DNA from: Oscillospiraceae bacterium
GTDB taxonomy: Bacteria; Bacillota; Clostridia; Oscillospirales; Ruminococcaceae
Reading direction: 5' to 3'
Assembly: GCA_015066115.1 (NCBI GenBank)
Contig: SVOZ01000001.1
Span: 172,802-236,801, forward strand
Length of the DNA stretch: 64,000 nt
Shown: in pieces, positions 25,063 to 33,710 of the stretch
Position numbering within the stretch: position 1 is the first letter of the stretch
Layout of the letters: each line of letters starts with the position of its first letter
Program-made: the position numbers and the translations under genes
The notes under the pieces: model-generated
What the model saw: the letters and a program-made list of their open reading frames with translations, nothing else
Databases searched by the model: none
Told to the model about the DNA's origin: nothing

Positions 25063-27333
25063 TTATGCCGCCTCAGAAGATGTTGTACTTGATGTAGAAC
25101 TTGATGTAGAACTTGATGTAGAGGCTGATGAAGAAGTATCGTCAGATGAAGTGTTGTCTGATGTTGAGCTTGAATTAGAAGGAATTTTGAGGTGATCTGT
25201 GCATACATCGGGAAGATTATTTTTGTCATAATAACCTATTTCGGTCGAAGTGCAGCTTCCGGACGCAAGCTTTCCGCTCTTTAAGCAATATGTGCATTCA
25301 ATAACATTTTCAGAATCAATAAATTCCTTGTGCGGCTTGTCAGCCATTACCTTAGACATAATGTTTTTCCAGAGCCTTGGTGTTGATACAGAAATTCCTG
25401 TAAGTGTTTTAGGAGTGTCGTATCCGTACCAGAGGGCAGAAACATTATAGGGAGTAACGCCAACAAACCATATATCCTTTTTGTCGTTTGTGGTACCGGT
25501 TTTTCCGCCGGTTGGCATATTATTAAGCTTTGCGGCAAGACCTGTTCCGTATTTTCCGGTACAAACCCTCTGGAGCATCTTGTTCATGATTACAGCGGTT
25601 TCTTCACTTATAACTCTTTGAGGGTCGCTCTTGTTTTCAAGAATGACATTTCCTTCGGAATCCTCGACCTTAAGATAGGTCACAGGCTTGTTATAAAATC
25701 CGCCGTTTGCAAAGATCTGATATGCCGAGGCAAGCTCAAGCGGGGAAATTCCATCTGTAAGACCGCCGAGGCTCATAGGAGAAATGTTGATGTCAGAGAG
25801 AACGTTTGTTCCAACCTTTTTTGAGGAAACAAGAGATGTTACTCCGAGTTTGTCTGTAAGGAAATTAAAGCTCTCACGAGGTGTAAGGCTTTGCGAAAGC
25901 TGAACGGGAATGGTGTTTACAGACCTTTGAAGCGCATATTCAACAGGCATTTCACCAAGATATCCATTATAATAGTTGCTGAAAACAGTTCCGTCAGAAA
26001 GTTCTATTTTCTTATCTGACATAATAGTTGACCAGTTTATAAGACCTTTTTCAATAGAAAGTCCGTAAATCGAAATCGGCTTCATTGTTGAACCGGGCTG
26101 ACGAAGAGCCGATGCGGCTCTGTTAAATAAAAGATCGCCCTTTTTTTCTCCAAGACCGCCAACCATCGCCTGAACGTGTCCGTCGAGACCGACAATTGCC
26201 ATTGCAGACTGCGGAGCTACTGCACCGCTGACTTTTGGAAATGCCGCCATCGACTCAAATTGCTCTTCAAGTTTATCCTGCATTGCTATGTCCATCGGGG
26301 TGTAAATTTTAATACCCTGATAGTAAACAACCTCTCTGGCATAGCTCTTTGAGTAGCCGTTTTTTTCAACAAGATCGTTAATTATATCGATAATGACTTG
26401 ATCAACATAATAGCTTTGATAGGTGTTAACTTCTTGCTTGAATTCTTCCTTTGTGAAAACTATTTCTTCAGCTATTGCCTCGTCGTATTCCTCCCTCTCA
26501 ATGTAGCCTTGATCAAGCATCATTCCAAGGATCATATCGCGTCGCTCTTTGTTTTTGTTGTCTGCTCTAAACGGACCGTATTTTGTAGGATGCTGCGTGA
26601 TGGCTGCAAGGCAGGCGCATTCAGCAAGTGTCAGCTCTGAAACATCTTTGTTAAAGTAGGCTTTGGATGCCGCTTGAACGCCGTTTAAGTTCTGGTCAAG
26701 TGGCATAACATTGAGATACGCTTCAAGTATTTCGTCTTTTGATTTATTTTTTTCAAGATTAACCGCTGTTAAAATTTCGTTTATCTTACGGGTAATGCTG
26801 TGCTGATTTTTGCCTGTAAGGTTTTTAACAAGCTGTTGAGTGATCGTGGATGCACCAAACTCTGTATCGTGTAAATTAAGGAACATATTAACAAATGCGT
26901 AAATGGTTCGTCCCCAGTCAACACCGTCGTGGTCTATAAACCTCTTATCTTCAACTGCAACAACAGCATCCTTCATATTTTCAGGGATTTTGTCGTAATC
27001 CACCCAGATTCTGTTTTCTCCGGCCCAGACTCTTTCACATTCGGCATATTCACCGTTTTTATCTAAACCGTATACAATAGAAGTATAGTTTAAGGCCTCT
27101 TTGTCGATGTCAATATTATATTCTTCTGAATCGGAATTACTTAAAACAATAAAAACAACCCCGCCGATAACAAGACAAACAGTCAAGACGCCAATAAGAA
27201 AAAGGGTCAAAAGCGTCGTTCCGAGTTTTTTGGTAATTTTTTTTGTTTTTGGTGAAGAGGCGATTTCTTTGATCTTTAAGCCGGTCTGTTCTAACTTCGC
27301 TCTTAACTCATCAGGTTTAAACTTTTTGTTCAT
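25063..27333 (-). CDS. Class A penicillin-binding protein (PBP1A-like)
   Basis: 756 residues. A cytoplasmic N-terminus and one membrane helix (about 36-60) precede a glycosyltransferase GT51 domain with EDKRFIDHDGVDWGR, the TITQQLVKNL segment and the KINE motif. The transpeptidase domain carries STMK, SVN and KTGTT. The C-terminal tail (about 720-756) is Ser/Thr-rich and partly encoded by a 12-bp tandem repeat. It polymerises and cross-links peptidoglycan outside the membrane. A good minus-strand promoter lies upstream; it is monocistronic. Confidence 0.95.
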   Translation of the reverse strand: MNKKFKPDELRAKLEQTGLKIKEIASSPKTKKITKKLGTTLLTLFLIGVLTVCLVIGGVVFIVLSNSDSEEYNIDIDKEALNYTSIVYGLDKNGEYAECERVWAGENRIWVDYDKIPENMKDAVVAVEDKRFIDHDGVDWGRTIYAFVNMFLNLHDTEFGASTITQQLVKNLTGKNQHSITRKINEILTAVNLEKNKSKDEILEAYLNVMPLDQNLNGVQAASKAYFNKDVSELTLAECACLAAITQHPTKYGPFRADNKNKERRDMILGMMLDQGYIEREEYDEAIAEEIVFTKEEFKQEVNTYQSYYVDQVIIDIINDLVEKNGYSKSYAREVVYYQGIKIYTPMDIAMQDKLEEQFESMAAFPKVSGAVAPQSAMAIVGLDGHVQAMVGGLGEKKGDLLFNRAASALRQPGSTMKPISIYGLSIEKGLINWSTIMSDKKIELSDGTVFSNYYNGYLGEMPVEYALQRSVNTIPVQLSQSLTPRESFNFLTDKLGVTSLVSSKKVGTNVLSDINISPMSLGGLTDGISPLELASAYQIFANGGFYNKPVTYLKVEDSEGNVILENKSDPQRVISEETAVIMNKMLQRVCTGKYGTGLAAKLNNMPTGGKTGTTNDKKDIWFVGVTPYNVSALWYGYDTPKTLTGISVSTPRLWKNIMSKVMADKPHKEFIDSENVIECTYCLKSGKLASGSCTSTEIGYYDKNNLPDVCTDHLKIPSNSSSTSDNTSSDDTSSSASTSSSTSSSTSSTTSSEAA
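25087..25122. repeat. 12-bp tandem repeat in the PBP tail
   Basis: Three perfect copies of ACTTGATGTAGA; on the minus strand they encode the repeated S-T-S-S part of the Ser/Thr tail. The unit is a multiple of three, so copy-number change would alter tail length without frameshift. Confidence 0.9.
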
Positions 27334-27402
27334 AAATAATCTCCTTACAAACTTTAAATAAAATCAAAGTTTTTCGGTTTTTATCTTTATTTGAATAAAG
27401 TT

Positions 27403-27431
27403 ATTATACCACATAAAATACCATTTGTTAA
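27403..27431 (-). promoter_or_regulatory. Promoter for the class A PBP gene
   Basis: On the minus strand TTAACA, 17-bp spacer, TATAAT preceded by TGG (extended -10), about 70 bp before the start codon. Confidence 0.7.
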
Positions 27432-27521
27432 GCCTTTTTTAAAATTTTAACAATTATAGCACATTTTTGAATAATTGTGAGTTTTTGTTTCAAAATAAAA
27501 AAAGAAAAGGAGGCAAACAAG

Positions 27522-27848
27522 GTGAAAATCTCGGAAAAACAAAAGAAGATCATTGCTGTAACTGCTTATTCGGTTTTTGTTATTTTTTGTTTTGCCTTTA
27601 TTGCTGTTAATATTTTTAAATTTGTCTATGACGACAGAAGTGCGCAGGTCTATCATAATGAACAGTATGTTATAGGCGTATATCAAGAAAAAATAGCAGT
27701 TTTTGCGCAAGGGGACAGCGTTCCTGTTGAGATTTATGACGTCTATGTTTCAACACTGCCCGAAAAGGACCAAAAAACACTCAGAAAAGGCATTGAGGTG
27801 CAGGGCAGGGTAAAATTAAGAAGCCTAATAGAAGATTACACGAGTTAA
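27522..27848 (+). CDS. Small membrane protein of unknown function
   Basis: 108 residues, not recognised. A charged N-terminus (KISEKQKK) is followed by one membrane helix (about residues 10-33) and a ~70-residue extracytoplasmic or cytoplasmic domain rich in charged residues. The GTG start is supported by AAAGGAGG 7 bp upstream. It lies between the divergent PBP gene and spoIIIAA and ends at its own terminator, so it is not part of the spoIIIA operon. Confidence 0.65.
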   Translation: MKISEKQKKIIAVTAYSVFVIFCFAFIAVNIFKFVYDDRSAQVYHNEQYVIGVYQEKIAVFAQGDSVPVEIYDVYVSTLPEKDQKTLRKGIEVQGRVKLRSLIEDYTS

Positions 27849-27875
27849 AAAGAGGCTTATTTTAGCCTCTTTTTT
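27847..27875 (+). terminator. Terminator upstream of spoIIIAA
   Basis: A perfect 11-bp stem (27847-27857 with 27864-27874), 6-nt loop and T-run, directly after the small membrane protein gene. Confidence 0.9.
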
Positions 27876-27886
27876 ATTTTATATGT

Positions 27887-27914
27887 AATATAATTGAGTT
27901 TTTCAGAATATGAT
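27887..27914 (+). promoter_or_regulatory. Possible sigma-E-like promoter for the spoIIIA operon
   Basis: AATATAA (27887-27893), 13-bp spacer, AATATGAT (27907-27914). This is a weak match to sigma-E, which drives spoIIIA in Bacillus; position fits the start at 27951. Confidence 0.3.
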
Positions 27915-27950
27915 GAAATAAACCTTGTCCAAAGAAAAGGAGAAGCTTTG

Positions 27951-28907
27951 ATGAATTTGGCTTGTAAAATTATCAGAGAGGCAACAGCGTTTTTGCCCGA
28001 TACTATAAGATATCCTATTTCTGTTATTAAAGAGGAAATTGCAGAACAAATTAAAGAAATAAGACTAAAGCGAGAGTGCCCGGTAGCCGTTATAACATCA
28101 AATCAAAGGCTTTTTTTGCGGTTTGACGGCAGTCTTACATATAATCTAAATCAAGATGACATCTGTATTGCCAAAAGCCATGAGATCGACGATGCGGTCA
28201 GAAGGCTTTGCAATTATTCACTTCACGCATTTCAAAATGAAATGAAAAACGGATATATAACCGTCTTAGGCGGACATAGAGTCGGAATAGGGGCAACCGC
28301 TGTTACAAACGCGCAGGGGGAACTTACCGCAATAAAAAATGTTGCCTCGCTTAATATAAGAATAGCAAGGGAAGTAATAGGCGCGGCCGACGCACTTATA
28401 AAAAATGTTTTTAATTCGGGAATTAAGTCGGTTTTAATAGTCGGTGAGCCATCAAGCGGAAAAACAACGGTTTTGCGAGATGTGGCATCAAGGCTGTCGG
28501 GAACCGATTTTGACTATCTTAGAGTGTGTGTGGTTGATGAGCGAAGTGAAATTGCGGCAATAAGCGATGGAATATCCCAAAAGAGCCTTGGTATCGGATG
28601 TGATGTCCTCGATGGATACCCAAAAGCGGAGGGAATGATGATTGCACTAAGAGCAATGTCGCCTGATGTTATTATCTGTGATGAGATAGGTGCAGATGGG
28701 GATGTGGCGGCGGTAGAAAGTGTTGCAAATGCAGGTGTAAAAATTATCGCAACAATTCACGCAAGCTCCTTTTCACAGCTTGTTAAAAGGCCGCAGTTTG
28801 CAAGACTTATGCAAACCTCTGCTTTCGATGTTGCAGTTGTTTTGCTTGGGAAGAATATGCCTGGCGAAATTAAAGAAATAGTTCCTCTTAAAAGGTATTG
28901 GAGATGA
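27951..28907 (+). CDS. spoIIIAA: Stage III sporulation protein AA (secretion ATPase)
   Basis: 318 residues. A P-loop ATPase related to type II/IV secretion ATPases with Walker A GEPSSGKTT (about 165-173) and a VVDERSEIA Walker B-like segment. It powers the SpoIIIA-SpoIIQ channel between mother cell and forespore. The ATG at 27951 follows AAGGAGAAG; a longer frame from 27894 would begin within the promoter region. Confidence 0.95.
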   Translation: MNLACKIIREATAFLPDTIRYPISVIKEEIAEQIKEIRLKRECPVAVITSNQRLFLRFDGSLTYNLNQDDICIAKSHEIDDAVRRLCNYSLHAFQNEMKNGYITVLGGHRVGIGATAVTNAQGELTAIKNVASLNIRIAREVIGAADALIKNVFNSGIKSVLIVGEPSSGKTTVLRDVASRLSGTDFDYLRVCVVDERSEIAAISDGISQKSLGIGCDVLDGYPKAEGMMIALRAMSPDVIICDEIGADGDVAAVESVANAGVKIIATIHASSFSQLVKRPQFARLMQTSAFDVAVVLLGKNMPGEIKEIVPLKRYWR

Positions 28908-28910
28908 GTT

Positions 28911-29426
28911 TTGGTGTTTAAAACATTGGGATGTGTTTTGATAGTGGCCGCCTTTGCCGCAACAGGAATGACCTACACAAGCTCGCTTAATAAAAGGATT
29001 TGCGGCTTGTCATCAATGATAGAGTTATTTTCAGCCATTAAAATTAAAATCAACTATGAATTCACCTCGCTTCCCGAGATACTTAGCGCGCCTTCGCTTC
29101 AAACCAAAAAAGAGACAGCCGACTTTCTAAAAAACTGCGCCACTCTAATGGAAAACGGCAAGGATCTGAAGCATTCCTGGAACCAAAGTATAGACAGATT
29201 TTCTGAAAAAATGTTTCTTGATAAAGGCGATGTAACCATTTTAAAGGATTTTTCCGCCAACTTGGGCGATAGTGATGTGGGCGGTCAGATAGCCAACATT
29301 TCGCTTTATCTTGATTTGCTTAAAGCGAATTTAAAAAAAGCAGAGACTATAGCAAAAGATAAGACAAGGGTTGCGATGAGCTTGAGTGTCTTCAGCGGAC
29401 TTATATTTTCAATATTGCTTGTCTGA
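28911..29426 (+). CDS. spoIIIAB: Stage III sporulation protein AB
   Basis: 171 residues. Terminal hydrophobic segments enclose a helical GspF-like domain (ELFSAIKIKINYEFTSLPEI, then SLGDSD-like LGDSDVGGQ near 120). It is a membrane component of the SpoIIIA channel. TTG at 28911 or GTG at 28914 are possible starts after GGAG (28899-28902); spacing favours the TTG slightly. Confidence 0.93.
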   Translation: MVFKTLGCVLIVAAFAATGMTYTSSLNKRICGLSSMIELFSAIKIKINYEFTSLPEILSAPSLQTKKETADFLKNCATLMENGKDLKHSWNQSIDRFSEKMFLDKGDVTILKDFSANLGDSDVGGQIANISLYLDLLKANLKKAETIAKDKTRVAMSLSVFSGLIFSILLV

Positions 29427-29446
29427 GCTTTTGGGAGGAAAAGAAA

Positions 29447-29641
29447 ATGGATGTTGATTTGATTTTCAAAATAGCGGCAATAGGAATAATCGTTTCGGTG
29501 TTAAATCAAGTTCTGATTCGCTCGGGCAGGGAAGAACAGGCGACAATGACAACGCTTGCGGGTTTAATTGTAGTTCTAATGATGATGATCTATCAGATAA
29601 GCGATCTTTTTGACACGGTTAAAAGTGTTTTTGGGCTTTGA
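29447..29641 (+). CDS. spoIIIAC: Stage III sporulation protein AC
   Basis: 64 residues with two membrane helices; the DLIFKIAAIGIIVSVLNQVL segment is typical of SpoIIIAC. Gene follows spoIIIAB by 20 bp with a GGGAGG site. Part of the feeding-tube/channel complex. Confidence 0.93.
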   Translation: MDVDLIFKIAAIGIIVSVLNQVLIRSGREEQATMTTLAGLIVVLMMMIYQISDLFDTVKSVFGL

Positions 29642-29652
29642 GGAGAAATAAA

Positions 29653-30048
29653 ATGGATGTTGTAACTGTTATTGCGATTGCACTGATTGCGGCGTTTCTA
29701 TCAAGCGTCTTAAAACAGTACAAGCCTGAATATGCATTGCTTGTTTCTGTTGTTGCGGCGGCAGTGGTACTTATAAGTCTTGTGTCAACCCTTATACCAA
29801 TAATTTCGGAAATAAAAGATATGATGAGCGATGCCGCAATACCATATAAATACATAACCGTGCTTATAAAATCTGTGGGAATATGCTACATAACTCAATT
29901 TGCCTGCGATACCTGCAAAGATGCGGGACAAACCTCTTTATCCTCAAAGGTGGAGCTTGCCGGAAGAATTGCGATCTGCCTGTCTGCGTTGCCGCTTTAT
30001 AAAGACCTGCTTTTGCTTACTCAAACCATTATCGGAAAGGTAAGCTAA
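29653..30048 (+). CDS. spoIIIAD: Stage III sporulation protein AD
   Basis: 131 residues with about four membrane helices and a conserved centre (YKYITVLIKSVGICYITQFACDTCKDAGQ in part). The ATG at 29653 is preceded by GAGGAG and is preferred to in-frame codons immediately upstream. Part of the SpoIIIA channel complex. Confidence 0.93.
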   Translation: MDVVTVIAIALIAAFLSSVLKQYKPEYALLVSVVAAAVVLISLVSTLIPIISEIKDMMSDAAIPYKYITVLIKSVGICYITQFACDTCKDAGQTSLSSKVELAGRIAICLSALPLYKDLLLLTQTIIGKVS

Positions 30049-30050
30049 GT

Positions 30051-31145
30051 ATGAAAAAAATTATTGTATTTGCTTGTATCGCGTTTGTTGTTTTTAGTTT
30101 TCCTTGTATAGCTTTGGCATCAGAAGAATCTGTTGAAGAGTTTTTTCCGAAGGATGCAGGAGAGCTTCTTTTGCAAAACGGCTTTTCTTCGCTCGATATG
30201 CAGGAAATTTTAAACTTAACGCCGGCGCAGGCACTTGAATATGTTTTAAACAGCTTTAAAAATGAGCTTGACACGCCTTTTGTAATGGTCTACTTTTTGT
30301 TTCTTGTTATTATAATAACCTCAATAACTTCGGGTATAAACGGTGGTTTTTTAAGTAAAGAGCTTGAAAATAATTTTTCTACTGTCGGAGTTTTATCCGT
30401 CTGCACAACTGCGCTTGTTCCAATTGTTACATGTGCGGAACAAACAAGAGAGTTTATAACCCAAATCAGCGGTTTTGCGCGGGTTTTTGTTCCTGTTTTG
30501 TCAGCAGTTATGATAAGCGGAGGTCAGGTAAACAGCGGGGTAGGGTATCAGACGGTCATGATATTTGCGACCGAATTTTTGTCTGTTTTTTTATCGGGAA
30601 TAATCCTGCCGCTTATCTTTTTTTATCTTGCTTTTTCTGTCGTGGGTAGAACTGCCGCCGGTTTTAATACAGATAGCATAACAAACAGTGTAAAGTCAAC
30701 AGTAAATTTCAGTCTTTCGCTTGTTATGACACTTTTTGTGGCGCTCGTAACAATAAAAGGTATTATCGGAACAGGCTCGGATTCTGTTGCACTTAGAACA
30801 GGGAAGTTTTTTGTGGGAAGCTTTGTTCCTGCTGTTGGAGGCGCGCTTGCCGAAGCGGCGGCAACAATGCAAAAAAGCATGGGGCTTATAAAAAATACAA
30901 CGGGAGTTTTTGGCATAATTGCCGCGGCACTCTATTTTATTCCTCCGCTTGTAAAAGTATTGATATATAAGTTTACATGTAGCATTATTTCGGCTGTTGG
31001 ACAATTGCTCGGAGCGGATAAAATTGCAGGATTACTTAAGGATATTTCATCTGTTTTAAGCTTGATGGTGTCGGTAATTTTGAGTTTTGCGTCTCTTATC
31101 GTGCTTTCAACTGCCGTGACACTAATTATAAGCGGAGGCGGATAG
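30051..31145 (+). CDS. spoIIIAE: Stage III sporulation protein AE
   Basis: 364 residues: a signal-like N-terminus, an extracytoplasmic segment (about 25-75) and seven or so membrane helices with the conserved centre around PVLSAVMISGGQ. It is the largest membrane subunit of the SpoIIIA complex. It starts 2 bp after spoIIIAD. Confidence 0.94.
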   Translation: MKKIIVFACIAFVVFSFPCIALASEESVEEFFPKDAGELLLQNGFSSLDMQEILNLTPAQALEYVLNSFKNELDTPFVMVYFLFLVIIITSITSGINGGFLSKELENNFSTVGVLSVCTTALVPIVTCAEQTREFITQISGFARVFVPVLSAVMISGGQVNSGVGYQTVMIFATEFLSVFLSGIILPLIFFYLAFSVVGRTAAGFNTDSITNSVKSTVNFSLSLVMTLFVALVTIKGIIGTGSDSVALRTGKFFVGSFVPAVGGALAEAAATMQKSMGLIKNTTGVFGIIAAALYFIPPLVKVLIYKFTCSIISAVGQLLGADKIAGLLKDISSVLSLMVSVILSFASLIVLSTAVTLIISGGG

Positions 31146-31146
31146 A

Positions 31147-31632
31147 ATGGATGCTGTAAAGGTCTGGTGCTTTTCAGTGTGCGTGGCGCTTGTGATAGGG
31201 GCAGTCGTGACAATGATAGTGCCCTCGATAGATAAACAAAAAATAATGAAGCTTGTAATTTCGGCATTTATATTAGCAGGTATCATTTCTCCAATGCTTA
31301 CAGTCGTAAAGGAAATAAATATTTCGTTTGAGGCGCAGGATTATGAGGAATATCTTGCTGATATTGAGGATACAGAGCAGGAAAAGACTTTGATTTTAAC
31401 GCTTGAGGACAATGTTGCTAAATTGCTTTTTCCTCTTGTTAAAGAGCAACTTGATAATCTAAATATTAATGAAGAATTTGGAATTAAAGTAGCTCTCAGC
31501 AAAGAAAAAGAGGGAATAACAGTCGATAAGGTGAATATTATTCTGTCGGACTTGCATATGATAGACCAAGATGCTTTAGAAAACGAGCTTAAAGAAAGTC
31601 TCGGACTGCCTATTTCAATAGATGTTAATTAA
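31147..31632 (+). CDS. spoIIIAF: Stage III sporulation protein AF
   Basis: 161 residues: two N-terminal membrane helices and a C-terminal soluble ring-forming-type domain (about 75-161) related to the EscJ/PrgK fold reported for SpoIIIAF/AG. Begins 1 bp after spoIIIAE, indicating translational coupling. Confidence 0.88.
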   Translation: MDAVKVWCFSVCVALVIGAVVTMIVPSIDKQKIMKLVISAFILAGIISPMLTVVKEINISFEAQDYEEYLADIEDTEQEKTLILTLEDNVAKLLFPLVKEQLDNLNINEEFGIKVALSKEKEGITVDKVNIILSDLHMIDQDALENELKESLGLPISIDVN

Positions 31633-31654
31633 AACACAGGGAGAAAATCTTAAA

Positions 31655-32215
31655 ATGAATGACAAGTTAAAACACTTTACAGATAATTTGGTCAAAAAAA
31701 TAGGCGACAAAAAAGTCCTTGGAATAATTTTAGTGATCGGAATTGCAGGAATTGTATTAATCGGTTTGTCCGATGTCATAACTCCTTCTAAAAAAACAAC
31801 ATCCACCTCTCAAAACGAAGTAGCGTCTGTGGATGAGTACATAGATGACCTTGAAAAGAAAACAAATAACATAGTTTCCTTAATTGATGGAGCAGGAAGG
31901 TGTAAAATTATGATAACTGCTCAGTCATCATCTATGAAGAACTTTGCAACAGACGAGTCGATATCTCAGGATTCTCAAAGCGACGGAGATCAGAGCAAGA
32001 TAAAAAGTGACGTTGAAAAACAGATCGTTATGGTGGAGGACAGCAGCGGAAAAAAGCAGGCGCTTATTAAAAGCGTTGCCGAGCCCGAAATTCGCGGAGT
32101 TGTTGTTTTGAGCGAAGGAGCTGATGACCCCAAGGTTAACGAAAGAATAACAAACGCAGTAAAAACCTTGCTTGGTGTTTCTTCAAGCAAAATAAGTGTT
32201 ATAAAAATGAAATAA
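31655..32215 (+). CDS. spoIIIAG: Stage III sporulation protein AG
   Basis: 186 residues: one membrane helix (about 23-42), a linker, and a ring-building motif domain with the GVVVLSEGADDP segment characteristic of SpoIIIAG. It forms the large ring of the channel in the intermembrane space. ATG at 31655 follows GGGAG; the longer frame from 31622 overlaps spoIIIAF. Confidence 0.93.
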   Translation: MNDKLKHFTDNLVKKIGDKKVLGIILVIGIAGIVLIGLSDVITPSKKTTSTSQNEVASVDEYIDDLEKKTNNIVSLIDGAGRCKIMITAQSSSMKNFATDESISQDSQSDGDQSKIKSDVEKQIVMVEDSSGKKQALIKSVAEPEIRGVVVLSEGADDPKVNERITNAVKTLLGVSSSKISVIKMK

Positions 32216-32228
32216 GGGAGCAGATTTT

Positions 32229-32756
32229 ATGAAACTTAATGTTTTAATAGGAAAAAGACAGCTTATTCTTGCAAGTCTTGTTGTTATTTTGGGCGTAGCG
32301 GTTTATCTTAATTGGGAGTTTTCTGACAAAAATATAAATTTGGACACCGACAGTGATAAGGTTTACGGCGAAACTCAGCAAACAGGTGTTGAGATCACCG
32401 AAACAAGTGAGGCGTATTTTGCACAGGCAAGATTAAACAGGCAGAAAAATCGTGATGAGGCCTTGGAAAGTATGCAAACTATGCTTAAGGACACAACTCT
32501 TACCGAGGCTCAGAGAAAGGAAATAACCGCAAAAGCCAATGAAATAACCGAACTTGCAAAGAGCGAAAATGCAATCGAAGAGCTTGTAAAAGCTAAAGGT
32601 TTTAGCGAGTGTGTTGCTTTTATTGATGGAGAAAGTGCCAGCGTTGTTGTTAGTACAAACGGACTTTCTGAGCAACAAGCGGCACAAATTTTTGAAATTG
32701 TGGTCAGTAAAACAAAAATAAATTCAGAAAACATTAATATTGTTGAAGCAAAATAG
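32229..32756 (+). CDS. spoIIIAH: Stage III sporulation protein AH
   Basis: 175 residues: one N-terminal membrane helix (about 10-25) and a soluble domain with the SEAYFAQARLNRQKNRDEALE helical segment seen in SpoIIIAH. In Bacillus its ring interlocks with forespore SpoIIQ. Last gene of the eight-gene operon. Confidence 0.94.
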   Translation: MKLNVLIGKRQLILASLVVILGVAVYLNWEFSDKNINLDTDSDKVYGETQQTGVEITETSEAYFAQARLNRQKNRDEALESMQTMLKDTTLTEAQRKEITAKANEITELAKSENAIEELVKAKGFSECVAFIDGESASVVVSTNGLSEQQAAQIFEIVVSKTKINSENINIVEAK

Positions 32757-32784
32757 TTGTTTCTTTTGAAATTTATGGTATAAT
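32757..32784 (+). promoter_or_regulatory. Promoter for the asp23-family gene
   Basis: TTGTTT (32757-32762), 16-bp spacer, TATAAT (32779-32784) preceded by TGG. Confidence 0.65.
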
Positions 32785-32850
32785 ATAAGTGTATATTCAA
32801 AGTTTTTATGCATAAATGCATAATTTTTACTTAAGGAGGACGTATTTACC

Positions 32851-33228
32851 ATGAGTTATCAAAATGAATTTTCCGAAAAAGTTGACAATGTCGGGAACCT
32901 AAAAATTTCCGAGGATGTTGTTGCGGCAATCACCAGAATTGCAACAAAAGAGGTCGAAGGTGTTGCTGAGCTTGCAGTTGCTCCTTCAAACATCAAGGGA
33001 TTTTTTAAATCCAAACCAATTAAGAGCGCAGTTTCTGTTGATCTTAATGACGGCGTTGCAGTTATTGATGTTTACTTAAAAATCAAATATGGTGCAAAGG
33101 TACAGAGTGTTGCTTCTGAAATTCAGAAAAAAATAAAGGATTCTGTTCAGAACATGACCTCAATTGCCGTTTCAAAGGTTAATATTCACGTTTCAGGAAT
33201 TGTTATTGACGAGAAAAACAAGAAATAA
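32851..33228 (+). CDS. Asp23/Gls24 family envelope stress protein
   Basis: 125 residues, one Asp23 domain: GNLKISEDVVAAITRIATKEVEGVAEL at the start (in part) and the VAVIDVYLKIKYG-like core. It corresponds to YqhY of Bacillus, found between accBC and nusB; here accBC is missing between spoIIIAH and this gene. YqhY has been linked to acetyl-CoA carboxylase activity. Strong AAGGAGG site; terminator downstream. Confidence 0.92.
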   Translation: MSYQNEFSEKVDNVGNLKISEDVVAAITRIATKEVEGVAELAVAPSNIKGFFKSKPIKSAVSVDLNDGVAVIDVYLKIKYGAKVQSVASEIQKKIKDSVQNMTSIAVSKVNIHVSGIVIDEKNKK

Positions 33229-33229
33229 T

Positions 33230-33266
33230 AAACACAAATAAGCCCTCTTGGGCTTATTTGTGTTTT
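33230..33266 (+). terminator. Terminator after asp23-family gene
   Basis: A perfect 16-bp stem (33230-33245 with 33250-33265) on a TCTT loop, ending in T residues. Confidence 0.92.
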
Positions 33267-33291
33267 CGACTATCAGAACAGGGGAAAACAA

Positions 33292-33708
33292 ATGACAAGA
33301 AGTGAATCAAGAGAACAGGCATTTATTTTGAATTTTGAGGCGCAGTTTGCCGAGAGAAAAATTGATGAGATAATTGAGCTTGCAGGCGAAATGCGTGAGT
33401 TCAAGGTTTCTGCATTTGCGAAAAACTTGATATATTTTACAAACGAGCACCGCTCAGAGATAAACGGTATAATAGAGGCTCACACAAAGCGCTGGGGAAT
33501 GAAGAGAATAAGCAAGGTTTCGCTTGCTGTTCTCCAGCTTGCTATAGGCGAGATTATGCAGTTTGATGATATTCCCGTTAGCGTAACCATTAATGAGGCG
33601 GTTGAGCTTTGCAAAAAATACGGGGGAGATGAGGACTTTTCGTTTGTAAACGGAATTCTCGGATCCTATGTTAAAACCGTTGACCATAATGGCGGAAAGG
33701 AAGAATAA
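33292..33708 (+). CDS. nusB: Transcription antitermination factor NusB
   Basis: 138 residues, all-helical NusB fold: SRSEREQA-like start (TRSESREQAFILNFE), RISKVSLAVLQLAIGEI and the C-terminal INEAVELCKKYGGDEDFSFVNGILG region (in part). It acts with NusE in rRNA antitermination. The gene starts an operon running through recN with very short gaps. Confidence 0.94.
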   Translation: MTRSESREQAFILNFEAQFAERKIDEIIELAGEMREFKVSAFAKNLIYFTNEHRSEINGIIEAHTKRWGMKRISKVSLAVLQLAIGEIMQFDDIPVSVTINEAVELCKKYGGDEDFSFVNGILGSYVKTVDHNGGKEE

Positions 33709-33710
33709 TT

